A DNA stretch of 64,000 bases from Panorpa germanica (taxonomy: Eukaryota > Arthropoda > Insecta > Mecoptera > Panorpidae). The stretch's first letter is position 1; each line of letters opens with the position of its first letter. Below the pieces are notes generated by a model, which made no database searches, had not been told where the DNA came from, and saw only the letters and a list, made by a program, of their open reading frames with translations. Shown here piece after piece: positions 27,401-38,499 of this stretch. Both the position numbers and the translations under genes were made by a program. The stretch covers positions 40,734,347 to 40,798,346 of the forward strand of contig OY783203.1 in assembly GCA_963678705.1 (NCBI GenBank), in the 5' to 3' direction.

Positions 27401-30400
27401 TTATGTTAATTACTTTGAAGTAAACTTGAACTTAATTATATTTCTAGTTATTTAAGAAAATTCTTTCTCTTAAAATAATGTCATGTTTACTTGTTCAGTT
27501 TTTAGTGTTTACCTTTAAATAAATGGTTTATTTCATACTTCTGAGTGGTGAAGATAAATTTAGAATTTGCGAACATCATTAACGGTTGCCGTGCCGTTGC
27601 CGTCGCCGTCGTCGTCGTCGTCGTCGTCGCTCTTACCAACACGCCGCGACGGTCAATAGGGAATTATTATGTATGGGATATGTCATTTTACTGCTGTGAT
27701 TTTATTCACTCGATAGAGATGTGCAGTTGACATTAATAGTTATTAATTTTACGAGTGAGTTGAGAACATTTTTAAATTTGATTTCATTTTTGGTTTTATG
27801 GGTTACATAGACGACCAACTTGGTGGTGCTGTTACAAACGAAGCAACATGTTTACCAACCAAGTTGCCAACATCACTGTTAAGGCATTATTTGCAGGGTG
27901 ATTTACTCTCACTGCTGTTTCTTATATTCCTTAAATTTTATTTTATTAAATACTGTTCAATATCAAAAGTTTTAGATCTTGCTACAACTGTTATTACAAC
28001 ATGAAACTCATGCACCAACCTGCCCACTACACAATAGCAAAACTGCAAACCTTGTTGTCAACGAAGTTGGTCCTCTATGTAGCCCATAAGGGAATGTACT
28101 GAAAATGTAATTATGTTTTGTATAGACTCATTCCTCAAGAATACCTTATGCAATTATGATGGAATTGTCAGAATTAACAAAGTAAGAATTCGACGACATA
28201 GTGGGTGAAAGCATTGGTTATGTAATAATATAATCATAAGTATGAATATTATATAGAAAACAGAAAGAATTACAAGAGCAACGGAAAAGAATATTAAAAC
28301 AGCTTTATATCGATATGGTTGAAGGAATGGAAGGAGATGGATGAAATACAAAAAGTCCTGGGAATGTAATGCAATCAGATCATAACGAGGTTGTTGATAA
28401 AGTGAAAATAATGAACTCATAAAGATACAAGGGAAGGGATGTTGGAAGATGGATTGTTAAGGAAGTAACGATGGAAGAGTTTCGAATAGAATGAAAAAAA
28501 CTAAGAAATAGAAAGTTTATAAATTGTAAAATATTTATGCATTATGAAATGTTTGTAAATGTATTATATTGATTTAAGTCCTAGTAACAATCAAATTTAA
28601 TGCACTCAAATAAATATTTAAAAAAAAAAAAAGAATTTGACGTGGCAGTGCTATAATAGAAGCTGTATGAAACAGACACTCATGATACTCTTCTCAAATA
28701 TCTGCCTATAGTCTTCAGACATATTACAGTTTTGTCTGTGGAATGAATACTTGGAGCATTGAAGAATAATATGCTTTACAGATTAAATTGTTTTTGTGCG
28801 CCCCCAATAAAATTAATATATTAAGTTCTAATATATTTTCAATATCGTTTTTAATTTAAAACAAAAGAGAGGTCTTTAAATAAATATTTTTTGGAGAAAA
28901 ACTTCTTTTATAAATATATAAACAGATAAAACAGAATTTCAAATTATAAATAGCTATATCTCAATCAACTTCTGGTTATTAGAAATATAAATTCAAAATA
29001 TAGAAAGAACCAAAACCATCAATTTCGTAAATTCGTGGATTTACTCCGTGGACTAATGTATTGTATACTTGTAACTTGTCTATACATGAAAAAATCAACT
29101 CCAAATAATTTAGATAAAGTTATATTATTTAATTTTTGAATTTTGAATATTTGTGAATAACATATCAGCAGCAGTGGTTCTGATTTTCAATACTGAGATA
29201 GTCAGTGGCTAACGCGGCATTGCGGCCTGTTTAATTTTGAAATAAATTTAATAGTTTTATTTATAGATAATTGAGTTATAAATACATAGATTCGTTATTC
29301 GTATTCAGTTCATCTGTTACGGAACGGTATGTGCCCGTTACACTGTATTACTCTCATCTAGTTTCTCTCTCTCTCTCTATTAGAGAGAGTCTCGCGATCC
29401 AAATTGCTTTTGTTAAATCATATCATTTTAATTACTTCTGTGAATAGTACATTATATTCAATATTTGTTTATTTACAATGTAGAAATTAATTAATGCTTA
29501 TAACTAAAAAGAGAAGAGTAATTTGTAGTAGCGTATTATTAGTAAGAAATTTAGTTTAACAATAAAAACGTGGGGCGTCTAGTTATCTTTATATTATTAT
29601 TAATATTTTACTTTAAGGTTTTTGTCATAAATTACCTATCAATGTGCTTAATTACATTTTATCTCCTCCTTACAAAAAAAATAAAAATAAAAATAAAAAC
29701 AAAACAAATAATTTTTATCCGGTTTCTACTCTGTATTTCCTTGTTTTTCCTCGCTCCTTTTCTCTATATCCGCCATCGACCTCTTCCTTCACTGCCTCCC
29801 TTTAATAACTGCACAAGCTTCTTTGAAAAAAGATCTTTGAGAAAAGATATATTGTATATAGATATTATTATGTGTACTACACTGATTATTACTGTTGTAT
29901 ATATTTTGTGTGTGATTGATACTTGACGAAGACTGCAGTTTCTTCGGGTTCGATCCCCGGGCCAGATTTATATTTGTTGGGTTTGGTTGTTATTAAGTTA
30001 AATTGATGTTATACATACACAATTATACATTTATTAGGCAGCTGTGTGGTCCACATATATGAGAACACAACGTCATAAAAACTGCCAATATGGTAGGATG
30101 TCGTCGGTGATAGGACTCAGCTTTGGTAATAGGCCGACGTTAAATAAATTAGTTTAAAACAATAAATAACATATTCAATAATTCAAAGAATAATAAATTT
30201 CTCTAATCTAAATCAAGATATCATTGAAGATTCATTAATATAGCGTGGTCTATTGTATATTCGAAATGGAAAGGATCGTATAAAATATATTTCATTAAAT
30301 TGTAATTAATGAATATTTCAATCTATCAAGGAATTTAATAAATAAATTTCATATGATAAAGTATTTTGGCAATATCTAAGCCATTATCTAAGAATAAAGT

Positions 30401-30745
30401 TCAACCGATATTAACTAGCTAATTTCAGAGTCCATTACAGTCAATTTATTTATTAGTAAGTATTTATAAAATCAGTGATAGAATTATCTTCACCGGACAG
30501 TGCAGTGGTGTATTTCTTTATATTATAATATTGAATTATTTTATTCAGTTCAAAAAAAAAACTATTTTATTTAAACTGTTCACAAACAATCTCTAAAATA
30601 AATATTTTTCTGTGGACTACAAATGCCGCTGCGACTTGTGACATGTTTAAATTTATCCTTCTCGTGTTATTTTCGTCTTATAGATAAAGCTCTATAGCAT
30701 TCTGAAAGTGCAAGATTATTTAAGTGGTACTGGCTACGAGCCATT

Positions 30746-30825
<80 letters not shown>

Positions 30826-33800
30826 AACTGTATATATATGTTGCGTATAAGTCGTGTCAATCTCGTCCGGACGATCCGAGATATTGAAAATTCGGGTTAA
30901 CCAGAGAATACAGGAATACCATAAAATATATCATATGTACTTACATAAAATTGCTTTTATATGTTTGTTGAACGTGTATATCAAACACCTATATAAATAA
31001 AAATTAAACGATGTTCCTTGGTAAGCGAATCACTTAAAGAAGGCTGGACCGATTCGGTTATAAGGTGTTTAGGGAAAGAAAAATTTAAAAATTTGCACGG
31101 AAAATAGGTAAATTCTGTAATAACGGAAAGACTATTATGTTCGTAAATGTCATTTGACAGCTGCTTGTAGTCAAATTGTGGATTATGCTAATAGTGACGA
31201 AAAATTGATTCAGTTGTTCATTATTATTTTTATTGTAATAAAATTATTGAAATTTGGACAGGACAACGTCTGTCGAGTCAGCTAGTAATTAAATAAAAAT
31301 AATAAAGGCTCTACGTACCTCTTATCTAATATCCGCTCGTTATAGCATTAATGCAAAACATACATATTTAAAGTATCATTCCCACTCACTGCTTTAATTT
31401 TATTTTGTATTTTACATTCACAGTAAATGTTTTAATTTAATTAATTTTTTTAGTTTTTTTAGAACCTTACAAGGTCCAATGTCTTATATTAAAAATATTA
31501 AATTAAAAAAGACTATATTGTATTATATCCTCCAAAATGGAACAATCTGTCACAATGCAGTAGGATTTAATTTTAAAAGAAGTTTAATGTCAGTTTTTGA
31601 AAAATTTAACGTGAAAACAATTTCTATCACTAATTGTTAATAACAATAGCAATTTTAATTATTTCACATACAATTTTGTCAAACTGTCTCCCAAAATTAA
31701 TATTAATAACGATGCATACGCACCAACTAAATTAACTTAACTTCAATTAAAACACAAATGTGAAAAGGAATGCTTAAACGAAAAACTGAAATTTAGATTA
31801 CAATATTAAATAAAAACAGTTAATTAAATATCAAAACAGTGAGTGGGAATGACGATTTATATGTAGTAAATGAATTTTTATACGATTTTAAAGCGGATCA
31901 GAGATGAATCTTCACCGCACCGCGTTGTCTTTTTACCATATGTTACTAATTTCACTCTTTCCAGTTTAAATATTATGGTATTTTATTAGAAGAGAGATAC
32001 ATTCTATATCGAACCAATTTTTTAAATTAATAGATCATGTTTTTAGATCATAATTGCTTTCGGTTTAAAATAACCGAAAAAGATTATTTTACTCCCCTTT
32101 CAGTTACGTCCATGTTAAAGTTCGGAACATTACGATATTTTGAAAGCACAGCACCACGTTGGCCACCACTGCTAAACTCAGCACATTCATAATAATTACC
32201 TTTTCGTAGTTTAATCATTCGTTGGCTACCTAACCAATGATAAAATAAGCAATAAATTTCAAATTAATATGTCACAGTAATAAAACCCTTAGATATATGT
32301 TTTATTTTTTAATATTTGAACGTAATGTCTACCCAGTAACGACGGTTACCATTTCTGTAACGGTAACGTAACGGTGTTACAACATAATAAAAGCAAGTTT
32401 GTATTTTAATTTTCAAATAACTTTTTTGATGTACACATATAGTACAGAAGGTCACACTTGACGTGACACTAATGAGTCATTAGTCTGTGAAGTTGTTAAA
32501 GCCACTAAATGTTACATAATTAATAACCGTAAAGCATACCAATAGCATACACATGCTGGTCATGCTGATCATGCTCATGCTCTCATTTTATTTATAGAAA
32601 ACTTAAAACTGAACGAAATATGTAATACAAATATTTTTTGTTTGTTTGTTAAAATATTAGAATTTTAGATGTTTCAGAGTACTATTTTACAATATCAAAT
32701 GGTGGTCCAGAACGTTCATACAATGCTGCTATTTCTTCAGGTTCGATTCCTGGACCAGCGCTATATTTTTTGTGTTTTGTGTTAGTTTCATTTAATTAAC
32801 TATATGCAGCGTATAATCATAAACTTATTAGGTACGTTGTAAACTATTTATAAGGCTGCGGTATCATTTTTTAAAATTTAATTTCTATAGTGTCGGCCTA
32901 TTTCTTACACTAAGTCCTATCACCTCCTAATGATGTTGGTATTATTTATGGTTTCGTGGTCTCATATGTGGGTCCTATTCAGTGTACTATTAGTAGCGCG
33001 TATATGCTTCTAAATTCGCTTAAATATGCTTGCTGTGTGCGACAGGTCTGTAGTTCGTAAAATTTTAACTTATTTGTTCGGTTTTCTTTAATTATTATAC
33101 CATTATTTACTAATGAGATACTAGTATTTTAGTTGTGACTTGCCAAACCAATTGACTATTAAATTTATAACAGGACATATGCACAAATTTACATTTTATT
33201 TTATTTCCGCAATATTAATAATGTTATCAATAAATATAATGAGAACAGGTTGATTCTATGGCATTATATGTGATCATTTTAATTACACAAATACATGTTA
33301 GTATCTAGAGAGAAAGAGATAGCATAGATTCGGTGTTAAAACAGTCGCTTTAAGTTATAACAATTAATAGGGAACTTAAAAAAAAGTAATTGAGAATGAA
33401 TTGATCTTTTTCAATTTCAGAACAATATTTACAGATTTTTAATAATAAAATAATTAATTTGAACGTCGTTAAATGTGGCGTCACAACGCTTTAGCTAAAA
33501 TACAACCAGGAGGTCGGACATTGAAAATGGTCACTTAGTACTAAAGTGGCCAATGTCAAAATTCTAAATTTTAAACCTCCATGTACGTTTCCAAAAACCG
33601 CAACCGGAAGTTTTTATCCTTTTTTTTGTTTTAATTTTGTTTTAAGTTTTAATAAATTCATAGGATGATGTATAAATGGCGCCACTATTGACAAATTCAT
33701 ATGATTTTTAGTTAGTACCAACCTTTAATTAGTTACGAGTTACAGTCGTTATAGTGACGCTACTTTTGTCATTTTAAAAATGTCAAAGCAATGGAAAAAT

Positions 33801-35574
33801 CTGAATTTAGTGTAATGATTTAGTGCATTAAAAATTATCAAGCATTGGTTTGCTTGACAAGTGTTATAGCGGTGATAATTGACATAAAGTAGATTTTTGT
33901 TCTAACTTTTGAGTAAAACATTTATATATTTGTATAAAGTTTGGTGTTAAAATATTTCTTGTTTTAAAAAAAATATATTTTGAAGAGAGGAGATGACATT
34001 GGCCATTTTAGCACAAAACCACTCAAGTTTTTCTTATTAGAAAAAACGTAATTTCATAGCAAACATACTTCGTTTAACGAGCAAGAATCATTACTGCGAA
34101 AAGTCTGACATATTTACTTAATTATTTTCATTTTGCGATATTAACAATACTCAGGACAAGACAATTTGTAATTTGATTTAAATAAAAATTAACCATCGAT
34201 TGATAATTATTTACAAGAGTATAAATCAATTAACGTGTGGATGACCTATACTCATTTACTTAACTAGGACAATTACAATTGCATTGTCAAAGTGTGTGAA
34301 TGGTGTTCGCAATAGAGTCCAAGGTAGTAATGCATTAGAATGAGGGTATTTTTTAGCCGTGAACTATTTAATTCTGGCGCTTGTTGATATAAATTTAATG
34401 CGGTCTAATTAAATTATATATTTAAATCGTCATCTGCAAAAACTGTCTTTCACAATGTTGAAACTTTACTCATTTTTCTGTTATATCATATGCAAGTTCG
34501 TCGTTTATGGATAAAAGGAATCCTAACTAAATATACGAAATATATTATATACACATTATATTTAATTTATTTAACGAAGGGTTATTTCTGTTGCTGAGTT
34601 CTATCACCGACGATCCCCTATTAGGATGGCAATATTTATGGTGTCGTGGCCTCATATATGTGATTTACACCGCTACCTAATAAATATACGATTATGTACG
34701 TACATAATCAATATAGCTTAATAACAACCAAACCCAAGAAATATAACTTTATTTTTGGATCGAATCCGAAGACACAGCAGTCAATTATCTAATAGGAACT
34801 AATTTTCTAATAGGAATTTTTAACTAATGTAAATATTTTTTATAAAATATATTTTTAAAAATACTTCTCGTTTGCTTATAGTTATATTTTAAATGAAAGA
34901 CGACAAAACCTTTTATACATGGTAGGAAAATCAAAATATACATTTTTTTTTTGAAAATTTTTGAAAATTTTGACGATTTTTTAACATCCAATTATTTTGT
35001 GATTGTGAATATTCCGTAGTTTTTACGTATAATTCAAATTACGAGAGTTCGGCGGCGACTCATACTTAAAACAAGTTGTGGGGTATAAATTGCCGATATA
35101 ACTAAAAAGCACTGGCTCACTTATTTTTCTATAATGTATATAGAAACCAATAAGATCAAATTCATTATCGTATTATAGAGATTTATACCGCTCTTATAAC
35201 CTCTTTTAAGTATAAGTCGCCGTCGAACTATCATGATTTGGACTATAGTAAAGTATTCTATGCAAATTACATAATGTTAAAAAGTATCGATATATGTAGA
35301 TTTTATGAATTTAAAATATACCTACTAGCGAATCTAATTATATTCTAAATTATTCAAATATTCAAAAGTAGATATTAAAGTTTAAATATTTCAGTAAATG
35401 TTTTATTATTTGTTGTTTTAATTGCCAATAATAACGCCTGTTGTTTTCTGTTTTCAGATTGAACCCCCACCACACTCAGTCTTCCCAGCCGAACAAGCCA
35501 GCGAAGTTATCCGAAAACTTTGCCAGTCGGAGATTCCTGGAAGAGCAATTCTTCGTTTTCATGATATTGAATAA
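18276..35574 (+). CDS. C-terminal exons of a medium-chain dehydrogenase/reductase-like gene (5' part outside window)
   Basis: Two exons (18276-18428 and 35458-35574) join in phase 0 and give 89 residues plus TAA. The last 45 or so residues (ELVGLVAS..., then VFPAEQASEVIRKL and IPGRAILRF) follow the C-terminal pattern of zinc-alcohol-dehydrogenase/quinone-oxidoreductase proteins: a helix ending in 'elv..g.i.p', a 'vFp..qa.ea...l' helix and a final 'G+aiL' strand. Known MDR enzymes are NAD(P)H-dependent oxidoreductases; cofactor-binding and catalytic parts would lie in upstream exons not seen here. The intron is about 17 kb and full of transposon relics, and the upstream 18 kb is presumably also intron. 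The family call rests on pattern memory, not a search; another Rossmann-type enzyme is possible. That these are real host exons is much surer than the family. Confidence 0.55.
18660..18860 (-). mobile_element. MITE of the TACGTCACACA family, inverted partial copy
   Basis: GGGTCACACAAATTTCATG, TGTTGTGACGTCAAACATTT and TTAGATTAGATGTGACCTCA are reverse matches to the interior of the 38223 copy. The right terminus is missing. It lies 230 bp after an MDR-like exon. Confidence 0.55.
19622..19795 (+). repeat. SINE, degenerate, tail truncated
   Basis: GGAATCGATCCCTGGACCAG replaces the B-box region. The body CTGGGTTTTGTTGCTATCAG, GTCAGCGGTG and ACACCATAAATAC is recognisable. Confidence 0.6.
19796..25586. 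other. 5.8 kb of AT-rich intron without recognised elements
   Basis: Part of the 17-kb MDR-like intron. Only the GATGAGCT tandem repeat (25329) and chance frames were seen. Confidence 0.5.
25329..25361. repeat. Short tandem repeat of GATGAGCT
   Basis: Four near-perfect 8-bp units (CTGATGAG phase) end in CTGATGATG. Confidence 0.85.
25587..25632. mobile_element. Solo end of the TACGTCACACA MITE
   Basis: GGAGCCATCTATAAATTACG followed by TCACACAAATTTCC is one terminus only; unrelated sequence follows. Confidence 0.5.
26505..26655 (+). mobile_element. Mariner 5' region relic
   Basis: Shares CTATATGATTTTTAGATAGT, ACCAATCTTCAAACGATATG, TTAGTTTACGAATTACAG and ACTTTTGTAATTTTCAAAAC with the copies at 33541 and 59695. 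It stops where the transposase start codon would be, and a SINE follows. Confidence 0.6.
26660..26765 (+). repeat. SINE 3' part
   Basis: TAGTCCGCATATATTAGGCC, AAACTGCCAACA, GGAGGTCGTCA and GACTGACGTTAAATAAATAA. It is inserted next to, or into, a mariner relic that ends just upstream. Confidence 0.65.
26844..27365 (+). mobile_element. GGGTGTCCC repeat element, copy 2, with inverted arms
   Basis: Same family as 3917-4371 and longer. Near its right end 27321-27350 is the reverse complement of 26965-26994 (core CTTTCGAAAA..GAAACACCTT), so the transcript or single strand can fold back. Such arms suggest a foldback or Helitron-like non-autonomous element; the class is undecided. Confidence 0.7.
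27587..27631. repeat. (GTC)n trinucleotide tract
   Basis: TTGCCGTCGCCGTC followed by about six pure GTC units in otherwise AT-rich DNA. A related GCC/GTC-rich patch lies at about 13665-13735. There is no supported coding exon at either site. Confidence 0.85.
27796..28089. mobile_element. MITE with 26-bp terminal inverted repeats
   Basis: Left TTATGGGTTACATAGACGAC (27796 on), right 28064-28089, whose complement reads TTATGGGCTACATAGAGGAC. The repeats differ at two positions over 26 bp, so the copy is fairly young. A 68-codon + strand frame inside is not supported as a gene. No other copy was noticed in the window. Confidence 0.78.
28150..28633 (+). mobile_element. LINE 3' end with A-tail, + strand
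   Basis: A purine-rich stretch with broken coding sequence is followed by a 3' UTR ending TTAATGCACTCAAATAAATA and a run of 12 A. The same 3' terminus occurs at 13305 and 13777 in reverse. The ORF is broken beyond reading. Confidence 0.5.
29917..30160 (+). repeat. SINE, best nearly complete + strand copy
   Basis: TGATTGATACTTGACGAAGA, B box GGGTTCGATCCCCGGGCCAG, TTGGGTTTGGTTGTTATTAA, GTGGTCCACATATATGAG, GTCGTCGGTGATAGGACTC and GGCCGACGTTAAATAAATTA. The A-box side is diverged. A good seed for building a consensus. Confidence 0.8.
30747..30822. repeat. (TA)n microsatellite
   Basis: About 37 TA units in the MDR-like gene's long intron. Confidence 0.97.
30999..31286 (+). mobile_element. Non-autonomous Helitron
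   Basis: The start ACACCTATATAAATAAAAAT, then CGATGTTCCTTGGTAAGCG and GGCTGGACCGATTCGG, match the common insect Helitron layout. The 3' end GGACAACGTCTGTCGAGTCA ends in GCTAGT: a small hairpin (GACA..TGTC) just before the CTAG terminus. It was placed immediately downstream of a (TA)n tract. Confidence 0.7.
31368..31853. mobile_element. MITE, same family, copy 2
   Basis: Begins TTAAAGTATCATTCCCACTC and ends CAAAACAGTGAGTGGGAATG. The terminal inverted repeats are at least 16 bp, with long internal similarity to copy 1, including TGTCACAATGCAGTAGGATT. Confidence 0.78.
32696..32865 (+). repeat. SINE head and body
   Basis: A-box side AAATGGTGGTCCAGAACG, B box AGGTTCGATTCC, and body up to ATAAGGCTGCGGT. 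Immediately followed, in opposite orientation, by another copy's tail. Confidence 0.7.
32878..32983 (-). repeat. SINE tail, inverted against the copy at 32696
   Basis: On the + strand it reads GTCGGCCTATTTCTTACAC, AGTCCTATCACCTCC and ATTTATGGTTTCGTGGTCTC, i.e. the reverse of the family body and tail. Confidence 0.65.
33541..34011 (+). mobile_element. Short mariner-type element with matching TIRs
   Basis: The left end CTAAAGTGGCCAATGTCA and the right end (complement CTAAAATGGCCAATGTCA) match at 17 of 18 positions; TA flanks the left. Inside are the mariner 5' UTR and a transposase start (ATGGAAAAATCTGAATTTAG, and later GACAAGTGTTATAGCG), heavily decayed. A deletion derivative of about 470 bp. 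Confidence 0.75.
34558..34790 (-). repeat. SINE, nearly complete
   Basis: On the + strand it begins TTAATTTATTTAACG, passes GCTGAGTTCTATCACCGACG, ATTTATGGTGTCGTGGCCTC and ACAACCAAACCCAAGAAATA, and ends with the B-box complement GGATCGAATCC and GAAGACACAGCAGTCAA. Confidence 0.75.
35458..35574 (+). CDS. Terminal coding exon of the MDR-like gene
   Basis: Acceptor TTGTTTTCTGTTTTCAG, then 38 codons (IEPPPHSVFPAEQ... to ...ILRFHDIE) and TAA at 35572-35574. It continues the previous exon in phase 0. The C-terminal PGRAILRF segment is the part most like the closing beta strand of MDR oxidoreductases. Confidence 0.75.
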   Translation: MEPPPHSVFPAEQASEVIRKLCQSEIPGRAILRFHDIE

Positions 35575-36074
35575 ATTAACAAATCCATATCAAAATTCAT
35601 AGGCCCTTAAAATTAAGAAAACGATAAATCTATTTAAAAATCATATTTACAGTAATATACGAAAGTAGCATTTACATAGAAACTACATTATAAATCGTAA
35701 ATACTACCTGCGTGTAACTGGATCTAAATGAATGTCTAATTAATTGAGTACCATCCATTATAACATTTTGAAATTGACAGGTTTTTCTTCGTGTGATCGA
35801 CCATAGAAGAAATACGATTGACAGAAAATATTTTATTTATAAGAAAAATGTAATATTCTCGAATTAAATATATATTATATTATACGAGTAAAAAGATTTT
35901 GAATGTGTGGAGAGAAATATTTAGTTCTGAGTGATTATTTTTGTACAATAATATTAATGATACCTTTGCTTCCCTTTTCGACTCTTTAATCTTTACGTAT
36001 TATCCATAGCTGTTAAGAGTATATTTGGAACGTTCAGAAAGTTGTTGCATTATTATGCAAAAGCATTAAATAAA
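35575..36074 (+). other. Probable 3' UTR of the MDR-like gene
   Basis: AT-rich non-coding sequence after the stop. A clear AATAAA lies at 36069-36074; the AATAAA overlapping the stop codon is too close to be the main signal. The extent is inferred, because no transcript is available. Confidence 0.35.
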
Positions 36075-36369
36075 TACGAGTATCTAGTTAACATGAAAGT
36101 AACATTTATGTAGTGGATATGTTTAAACGTATTCGCTATATGAATACTAGCGAAAGTTACATTGGTGTTAGCTAACTTATATTTGCCTAATAAACTTATT
36201 CAGTATTATATGTACCTATCAAATTGGAATTCTTAGAAAACGTTTTAACATTTATAAGAAGAATTAAAAATACTATATAATAGAACAAATATACGAATAT
36301 ACATGAACATCTATTGGTCCGAGTAGCGGATTTAACAACAGGCGTGTTTTCTTATGGCTAGAACAATTT

Positions 36370-36655
36370 ATTTTCCGAAATGAAATTGTGACTAGATACA
36401 ATTGATTTTCCGAAATGAAATTGTAATTAGATACAATTGATTTTCCGAAATGAAATTGTGACTAAATACTATTGATTTCGGTGGAAGGTAATTGTGACGG
36501 GATACAATTATTTTGCAGAAAAACAATTGTGTCCAGATACAATTTATTTCACTGAATGCAGTTGTGACTAAATACAAGTGATTTCGCTGTAAGACAATTG
36601 TGACTAGATACACTTGATTTTTCCGAAAGTCAATTGTGATTAGAAACAATTGATT
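36370..36655. repeat. Minisatellite, about 36-bp unit, 7-8 copies
   Basis: Units contain TGATTTTCCGAAATGAAATT and GTGACTAGATACAAT with increasing divergence rightward. It lies in the intergenic space 300 bp after the likely poly(A) site of the MDR-like gene. The units abut without spacers, so it is not a CRISPR array. Confidence 0.85.
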
Positions 36656-37816
36656 TCTGAATTGAAAAAGAAAATGGTTAAAGTATGATTATGGCCTATT
36701 TTCCCTGTTACGCTTGAGGCTTCCACCGGCTTAAATCCGCCACTGACTGGCCTTTTGTTATAATTCTATTAGTTTTTATGTTTACATTATGTCATTCAGG
36801 TCTGTCTTTCAATTGATTTATTGAGGTTGTATACGATTTCTTAATCTCTAAATCTCTAATTAATTTAACTGCCAATTATTGAGACTTAACTTACATAAAA
36901 TTTCATTGAGTAAATTTTAATTAAAGTAATACTTTTAGTATAAGTTATTTTACTAAAACACATTAAAATTTATTCAGAATATATAAAAACAATAATTATG
37001 TCCGCAGCTATGTACGACTACAATTTGACTCACTTTGACTATCTTATAGTAAGAAAAGTTTCAGAAAAGTCTTAAAATTAAGTTGAAATATTGTAACTGT
37101 AATCATTTTAAGTTAAATATATATATTATGTAAAAGATTTACTTTTATTAAAAATTTGTCAAAATTTATAAATATTATTATATGTACAGCTTAAAATTTT
37201 TATTAAACTGAAATGTAAGTGGGTTGTGAAATGATTTGTTTAGGTCGCGATTCCTTAATTTTTTATTGACAATTTATTGACATTTTATTGAATATCAAAA
37301 AATTGATAGAGATATATCTAATTGAAGTTTGATTTTCGCTTTACCGCTCAAGGTAAGTTGTTCACTGGACTGATTTAAGATTTATTAAGATTTGTAGCCT
37401 AATTATTTTAAAATTGAATACGCGGTTTTTCATAAAAAACGAAATCAAAATTTTGTAATTTTAACACGTGCTCTTATGGAGAATACAAATTGATGTGAGA
37501 TTTTTTTTGTTTAAATTCCAAACGTAATGCTGGATAGCAATGATAGTGGGGAAGAGGATAAGGATCGGGAGAGAGAGCGTTTTAAGGAATGTGCTATCGT
37601 CGACATTGCACAGCGAGGTTGATTAGAAGAGGAACCGAAATGTATGCCAATCTCAGTTGTTGTCACAGTAGATTGGCAAAGGGAAAAAATTGTCTTACTA
37701 TGCAGTGTCAAGCTTCTTACCTTGATCTCTCATAAAAAAATATAACGCAGAGTAAGTTTTAACTTGGTACAAGTTAATTCCAAGATTCAATAAGGATAAT
37801 TTTATAGAAATTAAAG

Positions 37817-38027
37817 ATATGGTGGTCGACGATACATTGGTACAGAACATCTATGCCTTATGCTGGACCACTGTATCTTCGGGTTCGATCCTTGCACAGC
37901 GCTAATTTTCTGAGTCTGGTTGTTATCAAAAGTAATTTGATTATGTGCTCGTAATCATAACACTTAGGCAATGGCGACAGGACTCAACATCGCAACCATA
38001 TAGACGTTAAATTAATTAATATTTAAA
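37817..38027 (+). repeat. SINE with head, B box and tail
   Basis: Head GATATGGTGGTCGACGATAC, B box GGGTTCGATCC, body GTCTGGTTGTTATCAAAAG, tail TAGACGTTAAATTAATTAAT. The central GCCAACATAG block is deleted. Confidence 0.7.
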
Positions 38028-38222
38028 AAAGTAAAGATAAGACCCAATCCAACCCAATATCACAACCCAATTTGGAAACTTAAATATTCAAGAATTCTTA
38101 ACTGACCTAATGACCTAATTACAAGTATTTACAGAAGTTTACCTGCAGAAATGCAAACACTTTCTGGACTACCTAAAACTGAGCTCAATAACTTTATATC
38201 AAACGATAGTTTAGTAATAAGC

Positions 38223-38499
38223 GGCCCTCCATTAATTACGTCACACGCAAAGGGAGGGGGAGTGTGTCTACAAAGTGTACCAAGTGGTAGGGGTCATACA
38301 TTTCGTGACGTCACATCTAATCTCAAATTCGACTACAAAGAAAAGAAATAAATCGAAAAAAATATGTTTTTTTCAAATGTGTGACGTAACAGCAGAGGGG
38401 TGGGGTTAGTAATGTGTAACAAGACGTAACATGTCTTGTTTGAGTGGGGGTAGGTACAATAAACCTTGAAAATTGTGTGACGTAATTTATGAATGACCC
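38223..38499. mobile_element. MITE of the TACGTCACACA family, best copy
   Basis: Left end GGCCCTCCATTAATTACGTC; right end reads, as complement, GGGTCATTCATAAATTACGTC. Both continue ACACA-like. Unusual G-rich stretches (GGGAGGGGGAGTG, GGGGTGGGG) and three TGACGT(C/A) motifs lie inside. About 277 bp, no coding capacity. Confidence 0.78.

Noticed and set aside
27798-28004. 68-codon + strand frame starting MGYIDDQLGG
   Set aside because: It starts inside the terminal inverted repeat of a MITE and has no family resemblance.
29640-29830. Possible LINE coding fragment on the minus strand before the SINE at 29917
   Set aside because: Purine-rich on the minus strand, but no ORF2 motif could be read; too weak to list.
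36370-36655. CRISPR-like array
   Set aside because: Eukaryotic context; units abut with no unique spacers, so it is a minisatellite. The minus-strand frame through it is meaningless.
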